The notes: generated by a model not told the origin, from the sequence alone. DNA of 64,000 bases from Chitinophaga sp. MM2321 (GCF_964033635.1 NZ_OZ035533.1:310001-374000); one strand, 5' to 3'; numbered from the stretch's first letter, positions 46,282-54,983 are shown. Numbers and translations: made by a program.

Positions 46282-46315
46282 TTATCCATCTTCCATCATA
46301 AAAATACAAAACAGC

Positions 46316-47419
46316 ATGGAGTGGTATCAGCTTACAAACATAGACCAGATTGATTCTCCGGCTATTGTTATGTATAAGGACAGGGTAGCAGAAAACATCC
46401 GTCTTTTAACGACGATGATAGATGATGTACAACGGTTACGCCCCCACGTAAAAACGAATAAGACTGCGGAAGTAGTGAAAATGATGCAGGATGCAGGTAT
46501 TCAACGTTTCAAATGTGCCACCATTGCGGAGGCTGAAATGCTGGGGATGTTGGCAGCGGCAGATGTATTGCTGGCGTATCAACCCGTAGGCCCCAAGGTG
46601 GTGCGTTTGCTGGAGTTGGTACAAAAATATCCGGGTACTGCTTTTTCCTGCCTGGTAGATAACCGCACCACTGCGGAGGCTATCAGTAAAGTGTTTGCAG
46701 CACAGTCCCGTCGGCTGCCTGTTTACATAGACCTGAATGTAGGCATGAACCGCACCGGTATCAAACCGGGAAAGGATGCACTGGCATTGTATCAATACCT
46801 GCACACCTTACCGGGTATTACACCGGCCGGACTGCATGCATACGATGGCCATCTGCATGAAACGGATATGGCTATACGAAAACAACATTGCGACGAAGCA
46901 TACGCACCTGTAGCGGAATTGTCCCGTGCTATTCTTGACAGTGGCCTGCCACAACCGCAGATCATTGCAGGAGGCTCACCTACATTTCCTATACATGCGC
47001 AGCGGGCAGGCATTCAGTGCAGCCCCGGCACATTCGTATTCTGGGACTGGGGATATGCCAACAACCTACCGGAACAACCCTTTAACTGGGCCGCCGTAGT
47101 TATTACGAGAGTGATTTCTGTTATTGATGAACACCACTTATGCCTTGACCTTGGACATAAATCCATCGCTGCCGAGAGCCCGCAACCGCGTGTATATTTT
47201 CTGAATGTACCAGCGGCGCAACCAGTATCGCAAAGTGAAGAACACCTGGTGGTGGAAGTAACAGACGCTTCGCAATATCCTGTAGGCACTGTGTTCTATG
47301 GGGTACCGCTGCATATTTGTCCGACAGTAGCCTTATATGAAAGGGCGTATGTGGCTGAAAATAATTCCTGCATCGGCACCTGGCGGATTGTAGCGAGGGA
47401 CAGACAACTTAGTATTTAA
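46316..47419 (+). CDS. D-threonine aldolase / D-serine dehydratase-like PLP enzyme
   Basis: A fold-type III (alanine-racemase-like) PLP enzyme of 367 residues. RPHVKTNK gives K46 as the probable PLP lysine, and PLHICPT gives H333 and C335 as the metal ligands of the D-threonine aldolase / metal-dependent D-serine dehydratase group. DVNVGMNRTG and GGSPTFP are additional family motifs. I chose ATG 46316; the frame is open to TTG 46268, but that extension overlaps the RidA gene and lacks homology. With GntP and RidA it makes a D-amino-acid catabolic cluster. The exact reaction cannot be decided from sequence. Confidence 0.88.
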   Translation: MEWYQLTNIDQIDSPAIVMYKDRVAENIRLLTTMIDDVQRLRPHVKTNKTAEVVKMMQDAGIQRFKCATIAEAEMLGMLAAADVLLAYQPVGPKVVRLLELVQKYPGTAFSCLVDNRTTAEAISKVFAAQSRRLPVYIDLNVGMNRTGIKPGKDALALYQYLHTLPGITPAGLHAYDGHLHETDMAIRKQHCDEAYAPVAELSRAILDSGLPQPQIIAGGSPTFPIHAQRAGIQCSPGTFVFWDWGYANNLPEQPFNWAAVVITRVISVIDEHHLCLDLGHKSIAAESPQPRVYFLNVPAAQPVSQSEEHLVVEVTDASQYPVGTVFYGVPLHICPTVALYERAYVAENNSCIGTWRIVARDRQLSI

Positions 47420-47539
47420 CCAGGATTAAAGAATAATAGGATTTTTAGGATGGGCGTTATATATGTGATATTAGCGAATAATCTTCGCGATCATTATATA
47501 ACGCCCATCCTAAAAATCCTATTATCCTTTAATCCTGGT
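47419..47539. repeat. Near-perfect 45-bp inverted repeat filling a convergent gap
   Basis: Arms 47419-47463 and 47495-47539 match as reverse complements at 44 of 45 positions; the odd pair is at 47432/47526. The 31-base spacer itself folds (GCGAA with TTCGC, flanked by TGAT with ATCA). The element begins on the last base of the upstream stop codon and ends at the base before the stop codon of the minus-strand gene, so it occupies the whole gap. It could act as a bidirectional terminator, although T runs are modest. Confidence 0.95.
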
Positions 47540-47932
47540 CTAATAATACAATTGCGATAACACGTTGGTTTCATCGTATGTTTTGGGCTTTAATCCCATG
47601 AACTCCGTGTATTGTGTGGGGGTGAGCAGTGCTTTTAGTTTTGTCTGTAGCCCGTGTTGCATGCTGTTTACCTTGGTTTTATAGGCGGTTTCATTGCTGT
47701 GTTGTAATGGCTGGAGGGCTATTTTTTGTTGGAGGTAACGGCTAATGATGGGGAGCAGTTTTGGTTTTTGTTTGTCTGTCAGAAAAAGTGATTTATCCAG
47801 TTTGCTGAGAATGGAATTAGCGGTGCCTTCTATGTTCATGGTAGGAGCCTGCCATTCCGTGCTGATCTTCGCAGCATATACCACGGAACAAATGGCTGAT
47901 AATAGCAACAGAGATACGATCAGTTTTTTCAT
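47540..47932 (-). CDS. Small exported protein with LTxxQ-like motifs (Spy/CpxP-type?)
   Basis: 130 residues with a signal peptide (cleavage after VVYA before AKISTE). The mature part is helical and contains LTDKQKPKLL near residue 55 and LTPTQYTEF near 108, two LTxxQ-like motifs like those of periplasmic chaperone Spy and stress sensor CpxP. No two-component partner is adjacent. The link to Spy is by motif only. It ends exactly at the long inverted repeat. Confidence 0.75.
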   Translation of the reverse strand: MKKLIVSLLLLSAICSVVYAAKISTEWQAPTMNIEGTANSILSKLDKSLFLTDKQKPKLLPIISRYLQQKIALQPLQHSNETAYKTKVNSMQHGLQTKLKALLTPTQYTEFMGLKPKTYDETNVLSQLYY

Positions 47933-48086
47933 ATGTGGTGTGGATTTATGTTAGTTTACTGCTATCTAAATATACTAAATAGCCATAAACAATCCATTGG
48001 CGCTGCATCATCCGGCAATAGTTTTTCATCATTGTATAATGATATTTAGGGCCAAAAATGTAAGTAATAATGATATGGGGAGATGA

Positions 48087-48707
48087 TTACCCTGGTAGCC
48101 TGGCCCCATCTGCTTTGGTGAGAGTGAAGAAGAGAATATATCCGGCTACGATGCCGCTCAGAAATCCGGTGAGATGTGCAGCATTGTCTATTCCTACCGC
48201 AAAGAGGGCAGCTACAAAATTCAATGCCACGAACAGGCTGATACTAACCAGGAGGGTTTTACGTGCGGAAGGCCGGAAAAGAGAGGTGGTTAATAATGCG
48301 AGAAACACGCCATAGAGCCCGAAAATAGCGCCGGATGCGCCTACGCCCACTGCACTTTTATGATACCAGATGCTGGCATAATCTGCCAGGATACCCGTCA
48401 ATAGATAGGTAATTACAAATCTATATCGGCGCAGCACCGGTTCCAAGAACATGCCGACTATAAATAACCCCAGCATATTGGTAAAGAGGTGCCATAATCC
48501 TGCATGCAGGAACATACTGGTAAGCAGGCGCCAGTACTGGCTATGCATGGTAAGCGGCCAATAGTTGGCCCCCCAGTGGAGCAATTGTTCGCCGTTTCCC
48601 CACCATATATCCATACCCGTTAATGTAGTGAGCAGGAATACGATCACATTCATCCCAATCAGCAGGAGAGTTATGGGCATTGTTTTGAGTCGGGCACTGA
48701 AATCCAT
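48087..48707 (-). CDS. Rhomboid-family intramembrane serine protease
   Basis: A 206-residue six-helix membrane protease that cuts transmembrane segments. The catalytic dyad is S125 in GVGASGAIFG and H178 in NAAHLTGFLSG; WRLLTSMFLHAGLWHLFTN with N77 provides the oxyanion site. The gene starts 46 bases after a lipoprotein gene on the same strand, with which it may be cotranscribed. No rhomboid substrate is evident in the window. Confidence 0.94.
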   Translation of the reverse strand: MDFSARLKTMPITLLLIGMNVIVFLLTTLTGMDIWWGNGEQLLHWGANYWPLTMHSQYWRLLTSMFLHAGLWHLFTNMLGLFIVGMFLEPVLRRYRFVITYLLTGILADYASIWYHKSAVGVGASGAIFGLYGVFLALLTTSLFRPSARKTLLVSISLFVALNFVAALFAVGIDNAAHLTGFLSGIVAGYILFFTLTKADGARLPG

Positions 48708-48753
48708 TCACTAAAAGTTACGGATTATTCCTGAAAGCGAAAGGGGCGTTGTG

Positions 48754-49632
48754 TTATTGGTATAAGTAATCGAGTGTGAGCTGTGTATCCGTCCCCAACT
48801 TCGTATATCCTTCTGTATGCAGGTGTACCCTTGCATTTTCGGGATAACCATTTCTGTTATATGCATAAAAGAACTGGATGGTTGTTTGTCGCTGGTATTC
48901 CTGTGCATATTGTTTGTACACCGATTTTTCCTTTTCGGCTACTTTAATGAGGGTAGGATTATTGGCACTGATGTGCAGCAACATGTAAGTAATATCGGCA
49001 AAGGGGCCAGCAACGGGTACCGGAGAAATTCCTGGGCCCAACAGGAGTTGGTTGACAAGCGGGCGTAAGGGGTTGGTAGAAGTATCCCATTCATAATTGG
49101 CGCTGCGTACAAAGATGCTGGTATCTTTATTTCCGCCGGTTACAGAGTCAGTACAGAGGTTTTTCCAATTGGGATTTCCATCTGTATAATCCCAACTGAT
49201 GGCCTGTGTGGAATCAGAGTACTTCATAGCTACCGGTAATCCTTTCTGCCAGCTGATCTTAGCTGTCCTTACGGGTTTGTCGGTGCCATCATAATATTGT
49301 ACTTCTTCAACATTGCCGTGTTTATCCCATGTTTTTACGGTGGCACGTTGCTGTATCTGTTGACGCCTGTTATCCTGGTGAGTGGCTACCATACCTGTAA
49401 TACGGTTGGAGCTGTCGTAGGTGAAAGTGGTGGTGTTTGTATCATTTTCCTGGTTGTGTTTTACCAGTTCTACGAGATGTCCGTCGCTATCGTACCGGAA
49501 AGTGTATTGCGGAATCGTATCACCATGTATGGTGATGGTCGTTAAACGCAGGGGCCCGGCCTGTTTGTTTTTATTGGTACTGCATGCGGTGATGAGTACA
49601 GGTATCAGCAAACAATAAAAATATTTTTTCAT
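48754..49632 (-). CDS. Lipoprotein with YD-like beta repeats (DUF4595-like?)
   Basis: 292 residues from ATG 49632; a lipobox LITAC puts a lipidated Cys at residue 17. The frame is open 20 codons further upstream, but that extension would precede the signal peptide and is rejected. The body has repeated YDSDGHLVEL / YDSSNRITGM units that resemble YD or RHS-type repeats, as in lipoproteins called DUF4595 in Bacteroidota; I cannot confirm the family. It lies upstream of the rhomboid gene on the same strand. Confidence 0.78.
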   Translation of the reverse strand: MKKYFYCLLIPVLITACSTNKNKQAGPLRLTTITIHGDTIPQYTFRYDSDGHLVELVKHNQENDTNTTTFTYDSSNRITGMVATHQDNRRQQIQQRATVKTWDKHGNVEEVQYYDGTDKPVRTAKISWQKGLPVAMKYSDSTQAISWDYTDGNPNWKNLCTDSVTGGNKDTSIFVRSANYEWDTSTNPLRPLVNQLLLGPGISPVPVAGPFADITYMLLHISANNPTLIKVAEKEKSVYKQYAQEYQRQTTIQFFYAYNRNGYPENARVHLHTEGYTKLGTDTQLTLDYLYQ

Positions 49633-49660
49633 ACGGCGGTATAATATGAGTATGAAAATA

Positions 49661-50155
49661 CTAATAAGATTTGAGTTTTTGTGTAGTAGCATGGCTGAGG
49701 TCCCGGAAGGAGGAAATGATGTACTCCTTCATGCTGTTATGGGAGTGGAGCAGGATAGAACAATGGATGTCCATATCCCCGGTATAAATGGATTCGTTGT
49801 GCATTTCTATATAATCAACTTTGAGATGCCTGTACCATTGTTCAAATATTTTCTTTCTACCTGCTCCTCTGCTGTCGGCACTGTCACAAACAAAAAATAG
49901 TATTTTGTCCTGATTGTTTTGCAGGTAATGAATGATAAGCCAGGTGATAGTAAATCTTACATTTATATCCAGCCTGGGTTTTCCGGTTTCCGTGATTCTA
50001 TCGAACCCGAAAGTGAGTACTTCTCCGGAGAATTCGGGATAATCATGAAAATAGCTTTGCCCATCTCCAAAATAGACAGCATACACAACGTTTTGCTCCG
50101 TTGTGAATTCATAAAATCCGCTTTTTAGCTCAGAAAGTTTATAGAGGTTGAACAA
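49661..50155 (-). CDS. Cytoplasmic protein resembling DUF6169
   Basis: A 164-residue soluble protein with no signal peptide. It combines an N-terminal mixed beta region (EFTTEQNVVYAVYF), a central segment ending in a hydrophobic helix-strand pair (TWLIIHYLQNNQDKILFFVC) and a C-terminal IEMHNES/ILLHSHNSMKEY part. This pattern is how I remember DUF6169 of Bacteroidota, which has no known function. The only usable start is TTG 50155, 17 bases inside the small upstream gene, so translational coupling is likely. Confidence 0.72.
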   Translation of the reverse strand: MFNLYKLSELKSGFYEFTTEQNVVYAVYFGDGQSYFHDYPEFSGEVLTFGFDRITETGKPRLDINVRFTITWLIIHYLQNNQDKILFFVCDSADSRGAGRKKIFEQWYRHLKVDYIEMHNESIYTGDMDIHCSILLHSHNSMKEYIISSFRDLSHATTQKLKSY

Positions 50156-50297
50156 ACTTAATGCCTTTAGATTTTAATTCAGATAAATCACGACCGTTCG
50201 TAATGTAATCATGAATCAATTTCTTATCCTCTATCATCTTCTTCAGAATCGCGACGATTTTAGGATCAGGCTTTGATATGTTTTCTTGTGGTTTCAT
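50139..50297 (-). CDS. 52-residue basic small protein overlapping the DUF6169-like gene
   Basis: Read on the minus strand from ATG 50297, this frame encodes 52 residues: a Pro/Asn N-terminus, a basic amphipathic helix IVAILKKMIEDKKLIHDYI, then a NGRDLSELKSKGIKFVQPL tail. It shares its last 17 bases with the following gene in another frame. A promoter with TTTT, 19 bases, TATATTTG ends 13 bases before the ATG, so the message would have only about 6 leader bases. A second ATG at codon 21 is possible. The link with the downstream protein suggests a two-component unit; toxin-antitoxin is one possibility without direct support. Confidence 0.6.
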   Translation of the reverse strand: MKPQENISKPDPKIVAILKKMIEDKKLIHDYITNGRDLSELKSKGIKFVQPL

Positions 50298-50309
50298 TGT
50301 GTTACATTA

Positions 50310-50340
50310 CAAATATACCCCAAAAATAACTACGTAAAAA
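50310..50340 (-). promoter_or_regulatory. Promoter of the small ORF / DUF6169-like pair
   Basis: On the minus strand, TTTT (50340-50337), 19 bases, TATATTTG (50317-50310): the -7 element is perfect and the -33 has three of four bases. The expected transcript start is near 50303, almost at the ATG (50297). Confidence 0.55.
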
Positions 50341-50381
50341 ATGGCTTTTGTTAACAGCTTCTAAACGCCCGGTTTTTTTTC

Positions 50382-50412
50382 AAAAAAAATCCCGGACTGA
50401 ATCAGCCCGGGA
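50382..50412 (-). terminator. Rho-independent terminator of the rpsF-rpsR-rplI operon
   Basis: On the minus strand TCCCGGGCTGA and TCAGTCCGGGA form an 11-bp stem with one G-U pair and a 1-base centre, followed by eight T. Confidence 0.9.
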
Positions 50413-50440
50413 AATTCTTTTATTCAACAACGTTGAAATA

Positions 50441-50887
50441 TTATTCAGCTACTACTTCAAACTGCAGTTCGGTTTCGTTGCCTTTACCGAAATCCAGGCG
50501 AGCTCTGTAAGTACCTAATTCTTTAACATCATCAAGGATGTGAATACGGCGACGGTCAATTTCGTAACCTTTCTGTTCTTTAATTGCACGGGCAATCTGA
50601 ACACCAGTTACGCTACCGAAGATCTTACCGGAAGTACCGGTTTTAGCGCCAATTCTAACAGGAGATGCACTCAGCACTTCCACTACTTTCGCAATTTCAG
50701 CCAGCAGTTTTTCTTCTCTTACTTTCTGCACTTTCAGGCGTTCCTGCAGTTGCTTCATGTTGGAAGGGCTAGCTTCTACTGCAACTTTCTGGGGAATCAG
50801 AAAGTTCCTGGCGTAACCATTTTTTACGTTAACCAGTTCATTCTTTTGACCCAGGTTATCTACGTCTTGTATTAAGATAATTTGCAT
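50441..50887 (-). CDS. rplI: Ribosomal protein L9
   Basis: Large-subunit protein L9, 148 residues: an N-terminal RNA-binding domain (GYARNFLIPQKVA near residue 25), a long connecting helix with charged repeats (QERLKVQKVREEKL) and a C-terminal domain. It is the last gene of rpsF-rpsR-rplI, 6 bases after rpsR, and ends at a clear terminator. Confidence 0.97.
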   Translation of the reverse strand: MQIILIQDVDNLGQKNELVNVKNGYARNFLIPQKVAVEASPSNMKQLQERLKVQKVREEKLLAEIAKVVEVLSASPVRIGAKTGTSGKIFGSVTGVQIARAIKEQKGYEIDRRRIHILDDVKELGTYRARLDFGKGNETELQFEVVAE

Positions 50888-50893
50888 AACTTC

Positions 50894-51169
50894 TTACTTT
50901 AAAAGGTCAGTAACATAAGGCAATAAAGCCATTTGACGAGCTTTCTTAATAGCCTGGGCTACTTTACGCTGAAATTTCAGGGAGTTGCCTGTGATACGAC
51001 GGGGTAACATTTTACCCTGATCGTTCAGAAATTTCTTCAAAAACTCACCGTCTTTGTAATCTATGTACCTGATGCCCATTTTCTTGAAACGACAGTATTT
51101 CTTCTGACGTTTCTCAGTTTTTACGGCTGTTAAGTACTTAATTTCCTGTTTTTTTGGTTTAACTGCCAT
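50894..51169 (-). CDS. rpsR: Ribosomal protein S18
   Basis: Small-subunit protein S18, 91 residues, with [18 protein letters not shown] and [22 protein letters not shown] as expected; it binds 16S rRNA as a partner of S6. It starts 4 bases after rpsF. Confidence 0.97.
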   Translation of the reverse strand: MAVKPKKQEIKYLTAVKTEKRQKKYCRFKKMGIRYIDYKDGEFLKKFLNDQGKMLPRRITGNSLKFQRKVAQAIKKARQMALLPYVTDLLK

Positions 51170-51173
51170 AATT

Positions 51174-51524
51174 TTAAGCTTCAGTGGTTTTAGATTCAGC
51201 GTTTACACCGTGTTTCTTGCGACCGTTATACGCTACAGCATGCTTGTCGAGAGCAGTTACCATGTGGCGTAATACGTTTTCATCGCGGTTCAGCTGGATT
51301 TTCAGCTTCTCATTGAGGTCGGATGGCGCATTGTACTCCAGAACAACATACATTCCTGTAGTCTTTTTCCGGATCGGATACGCCAGTGATCTTAATCCCC
51401 AGGGATTTTCGTGCGTGATTTCTCCACCGTTATCTTTAATGATATCGGCGAATTTCTTCTGAGCGGCTTTGTAGTCATCCTCAGAAAGCACAGGGGTAAA
51501 GATCACCATCAATTCGTAGTTCAT
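51174..51524 (-). CDS. rpsF: Ribosomal protein S6
   Basis: Small-subunit protein S6, 116 residues, beginning [40 protein letters not shown] and the S18-binding strand follow. It is the first gene of the three-gene ribosomal operon. The short leader (about 37 bases) leaves no room for the known S6:S18 leader motif, so autoregulation of that type is not apparent. Confidence 0.97.
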   Translation of the reverse strand: MNYELMVIFTPVLSEDDYKAAQKKFADIIKDNGGEITHENPWGLRSLAYPIRKKTTGMYVVLEYNAPSDLNEKLKIQLNRDENVLRHMVTALDKHAVAYNGRKKHGVNAESKTTEA

Positions 51525-51568
51525 AAATTCCCTGTTTTAAATGGTTTTAATTAAAAAAAATTGGATCG

Positions 51569-51576
51569 CAAAGATA
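51569..51576 (-). promoter_or_regulatory. -7 element for the rpsF operon
   Basis: On the minus strand TATCTTTG matches TAnnTTTG and lies 45 bases before the rpsF ATG. The -33 region (AGTG at the 19-base spacing) is poor. Confidence 0.5.
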
Positions 51577-51641
51577 CAGAACTATTCCCAATTTCCACTT
51601 CCCAATACCCATAAAACCTTAAATATCTCGTCTTTTCTAGC

Positions 51642-51682
51642 TGATGATATATATCATATTGATTATCAGTGATATATTATCA
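51642..51682. repeat. Cluster of TGAT...ATCA palindromes
   Basis: Three units lie in a row: TGATATATATCA (51645-51656, perfect palindrome), TGATTATCA (51660-51668) and TGATATATTATCA (51670-51682). They lie between the stop of the large nuclease gene and the rpsF promoter and could be a weak terminator or a protein-binding site. Confidence 0.6.
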
Positions 51683-51698
51683 ACATTTTCAGACAGTT

Positions 51699-54600
51699 TT
51701 AATGATTAATAAGCACTTTGCTAACCCGTACCTGATCGCCGGACTGCACTCTCAGGAAATAAATACCCATCGGCAGGTTGTTAATATCTAATGTTTTGTA
51801 GTTCCTTCCCTTGATCAGATCTGTTTTACCCTGGTAACGGATCCGTCCCTGTACATCTATTAACTGTACACTGGCAGGCCCACTCCTGGCCCAATCCACC
51901 CAAAACTGCAGCTGATGCCCCAGTATCGTCCAGAGTAGCTTCAGCCAATAGTCTTTATCCGTTAAAAGCACCGTTTTTACTGCACTGTATTTAATACCGC
52001 CATCCAGCGCCGTTAGCTTCAGGCGATATTGTGCAAATCCCGGCCACGGCCGCTCATCATACGCCATATAGCTGGAAGCCTCACTGGTGCTGCCATGGGC
52101 AGGTATGGTGTCCACCGCCTCAAAAGTCCGGAAATTACGGGAACGCTCTATCACAAAAGAGGCGCTGTTAATTTCATAAGGGGTATGCCATGTCAGCTGC
52201 ACCTTGCCGCCATCGGCTTTGGCGTCAAATCCTGACAAGGGCAAGGGGGTGCTCAGGACTGACAGGTTGTAACGGCTCATCACCGGGTAATGGTCTGTAG
52301 TAGTGCTGCTGTAGCTGCTCACCAGCCTTTCCACCTGCGTTTGTATCCGCGCAGATGCCGGCACGTAAGCCACGCCCACTTCGTTGGATGCGATCACATT
52401 ATCTATTACAGAAGCATAACTGGCGGTAGATCTTTGACCGGCCAGGCTCAGTGGCAGTGTTAATGGTCTGTAATCCGTACTGTCGTTCATAAAATCTATG
52501 TAGGAGGTCGTAGTATCGGGCGCCAGTTCTGTGGTAATGGTTTTCGAGAGATCATCGTTAAAATCGCCCAACATAATAATATTACTGTATGGGTATTGCA
52601 GATCCAGCGAGTCTTTCAGCTCTTTCAAACCATCTTTACGCCGGTTCCATGACGTGATCTTTTCCGGTTTGGTACCCGTGTTGGCCTTGGCATGCAGCAA
52701 TACAAACTGAATCCGGGCGGAGTCGTTGTTCAGCCGTGCCGTGGCTTCCAGCAGGTAAGGGAACCTTCCGGACGACCAGTTGTAATAGGAGGTAGTACTA
52801 CCTCCCTGCCGTAGTACGCCATAGGTGCGGATTTTACGGATCACCGATGTTTTGTATACAAAGGCCAGCTTCTGTGCACTCACGTAGTCCGCATCTGTTA
52901 AGCTATCGGCATAGGAGCCGAAGTCTGACATCACATAACTGTAGCCGGGCAGTTGACTCACCACTGCGCGGAACCGGGCGGTGTCCACTACTTCTGCCAG
53001 TGCAAAAATATCGGCATCCAGTGTTTGCAGGATGGTGGTCACGTTGGCCTGCTGCAAGCTGTCATTGGCGGGGTTTTGCGCGGGACTGCCAAACCATTCT
53101 ATATTCCAGTTTACAACTTTCAGCGAACGGAGAGAGGTGCCGGAGAGTATAATATGACTGTCTGCAAAGCCGGGAGCGTTGAAGACAAGGGCGCCGTTGT
53201 AAGCCTGGTTTGCGGCTGTGGGGGCAAATTTCACCCATACTTGTTGCGGACCTTCATTTATTTCTGCCAGGGAGAAACTTACGTTACTGCCATAACTGCT
53301 GCTATCACGCGACAGGAGGAAACCCGCCGGGGCGGTGATGTGCAGGTCGCCGGTGAAATCATTGCCCCAGAAACGGATGCCCTGTGGCGCTGATTGCTGC
53401 ATGTTTTTCACATAGTCAAAGTCCAGTGCTGCCGGACTACTGGTTAGTGAAGGCGCCGGTGCTGCGGTGGTATCTGTTATACCGAAATCGTCAATGGTCC
53501 ATCTTGCCGCTTGCTGGGCAGGCGAAGAGGTATACACAAATGCGATGTACACATTAGCCTGTTTAAACGCTGCGAGGTTGACCTGATCCGTGGTTGTCCA
53601 TATATCGCTGGCTGCATCCGGGAAGCGGCCATTGATGGTATGCCAGGTAGCCAGGCGGGGATCGCCTACGCCGGTATAGTCATCGGATACCCGCAGGGAC
53701 AGCGCCGGACCCGTGAAAGCGGTTCTGCTGCTGAAGTGCAACAGCGGAAACTGCAAGCCGGTAAGATCAAAGGCAGGAGAGATGAGCCAATCCTCATTTT
53801 CAACGGCGCCGCCACTGAAACCGTTTATCTGTACGGCATTACTGTTATTTTGTCCGAAGGTAGTGCAGCCCCATAGTTGTGAGCCGCTCACGCTGTATTG
53901 TGTAAAACCGCCGCTCAATTCACTGCTGCCATTGGGTGTGCAGTCGTTAAAGTTCACATTCAGCTCCTGGCTGCCGGTGCTGAAATACCACTGCAAGCTG
54001 TCTGCAATACCCGCAAAATCATTACCTGAGAAGTCTTTCACCACGGCGCTATCGGCTGTAATAAAGTACTGTTGATGGGGTTGTAGTATCTTTTTTAGTG
54101 AAAGCATATTGTTGTTGATCTGTACTACCGCGCTGTTTACGGCAAACGTATCCGTTGCGCCGTTGCTGCTGTTGTGCAGAATAATGTGACCACTGCCTGC
54201 CTGTATGTTTTCGCTGAAGATGGCGCTGATCTGTGTTACAGGAGAAACACCGGTGGCTGCTGCGGCCGGAACGAGGCTGCTGATAACCGGTGCGGTGCTG
54301 TCTTTTCCCGAACCGGCGGCCTTTACATTGTCTATGGCAAAGCCGGGTCTGGAGCCGGCACCGCTGATTTGCCTGTTTACCCACCGGAGTTGCACCAGCA
54401 ACTGGTTGTTGCAATCTGATGGCAGCATCGTTGATTTGTTAACCGTGTTTTGTGGTAAAGTGATACCGGAACCGGTTTGCTTCACCAGGTTATTCTGATA
54501 TGCTGTTTCGCCGATATTTATGAAACTACCGGTGTCGCCTATACGATACTGTAATATTACTTCATTAATGCGTGTATTGGAGGTACTATCGTAAGGATTC

Positions 54601-54983
54601 CTGATCGTCATTACATCATAGCTGATTGTTACATTCAGTTGACCGCTGGTGTTAAGCGCCAGTACCAGTGCATTGTCTGCGCTGCCACTGTTGAGGAATC
54701 CGGTTTTGCCACTATAGTTGTATACGCCGTTACCCGTGGAAGATGCGCTGCCATTGGCTATCAACGCTTTATCTGCTGCCGGCGGCAACGTGTTAAAATT
54801 GCCGGAAGGAGCGCCATCTAACAACCAGCCCTGCCAGCCATCCGGGTAGGCAGTGGCAGCTGCAGGCAGGTCATCAAAGTCCTGCTGAAAAGGCAGTGGC
54901 CGGGCAGCAGGATTTGTTTGCGCCGAAACCTCGTACCAGCCTGTAATACATAGCAATGATAAGGAGAGTAGGATTTTCTTCAT
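51699..54983 (-). CDS. Type IX-secreted endonuclease/exonuclease/phosphatase-family protein
   Basis: A 1094-residue extracellular enzyme. A signal peptide (cleavage near VSA before QTNPAA) is followed by a beta-sandwich of the choice-of-anchor type, a Big_5/Ig-like domain (SSLVPAAAATGVSP), a second sandwich and another Ig-like module (about 510-615). The endonuclease/exonuclease/phosphatase domain follows from about 620 with VNWNIEWFGSP, IIMLGDFNDDL near 804 and TDHYPVMSRYN near 895. A type IX sorting domain ends the protein (about 1015-1094) with NNLPMGIYFLRV. DNA or phosphoester hydrolysis on or outside the cell surface is expected; the specific substrate is unknown. Confidence 0.88.
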   Translation of the reverse strand: MKKILLSLSLLCITGWYEVSAQTNPAARPLPFQQDFDDLPAAATAYPDGWQGWLLDGAPSGNFNTLPPAADKALIANGSASSTGNGVYNYSGKTGFLNSGSADNALVLALNTSGQLNVTISYDVMTIRNPYDSTSNTRINEVILQYRIGDTGSFINIGETAYQNNLVKQTGSGITLPQNTVNKSTMLPSDCNNQLLVQLRWVNRQISGAGSRPGFAIDNVKAAGSGKDSTAPVISSLVPAAAATGVSPVTQISAIFSENIQAGSGHIILHNSSNGATDTFAVNSAVVQINNNMLSLKKILQPHQQYFITADSAVVKDFSGNDFAGIADSLQWYFSTGSQELNVNFNDCTPNGSSELSGGFTQYSVSGSQLWGCTTFGQNNSNAVQINGFSGGAVENEDWLISPAFDLTGLQFPLLHFSSRTAFTGPALSLRVSDDYTGVGDPRLATWHTINGRFPDAASDIWTTTDQVNLAAFKQANVYIAFVYTSSPAQQAARWTIDDFGITDTTAAPAPSLTSSPAALDFDYVKNMQQSAPQGIRFWGNDFTGDLHITAPAGFLLSRDSSSYGSNVSFSLAEINEGPQQVWVKFAPTAANQAYNGALVFNAPGFADSHIILSGTSLRSLKVVNWNIEWFGSPAQNPANDSLQQANVTTILQTLDADIFALAEVVDTARFRAVVSQLPGYSYVMSDFGSYADSLTDADYVSAQKLAFVYKTSVIRKIRTYGVLRQGGSTTSYYNWSSGRFPYLLEATARLNNDSARIQFVLLHAKANTGTKPEKITSWNRRKDGLKELKDSLDLQYPYSNIIMLGDFNDDLSKTITTELAPDTTTSYIDFMNDSTDYRPLTLPLSLAGQRSTASYASVIDNVIASNEVGVAYVPASARIQTQVERLVSSYSSTTTDHYPVMSRYNLSVLSTPLPLSGFDAKADGGKVQLTWHTPYEINSASFVIERSRNFRTFEAVDTIPAHGSTSEASSYMAYDERPWPGFAQYRLKLTALDGGIKYSAVKTVLLTDKDYWLKLLWTILGHQLQFWVDWARSGPASVQLIDVQGRIRYQGKTDLIKGRNYKTLDINNLPMGIYFLRVQSGDQVRVSKVLINH

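Noticed and set aside
46268..46315. Upstream TTG start of the D-threonine aldolase gene
   Set aside because: It overlaps the end of the RidA gene and adds residues unrelated to the family.
51525..51568. S6:S18 leader regulation of rpsF
   Set aside because: The predicted leader is about 37 bases and has no hairpin of the known class.
53511..54414. Several plus- and minus-strand frames of about 120 residues inside the T9SS nuclease gene
   Set aside because: They are frame shadows of a repetitive Gly/Ser/Thr-rich protein; none has a start or domain.
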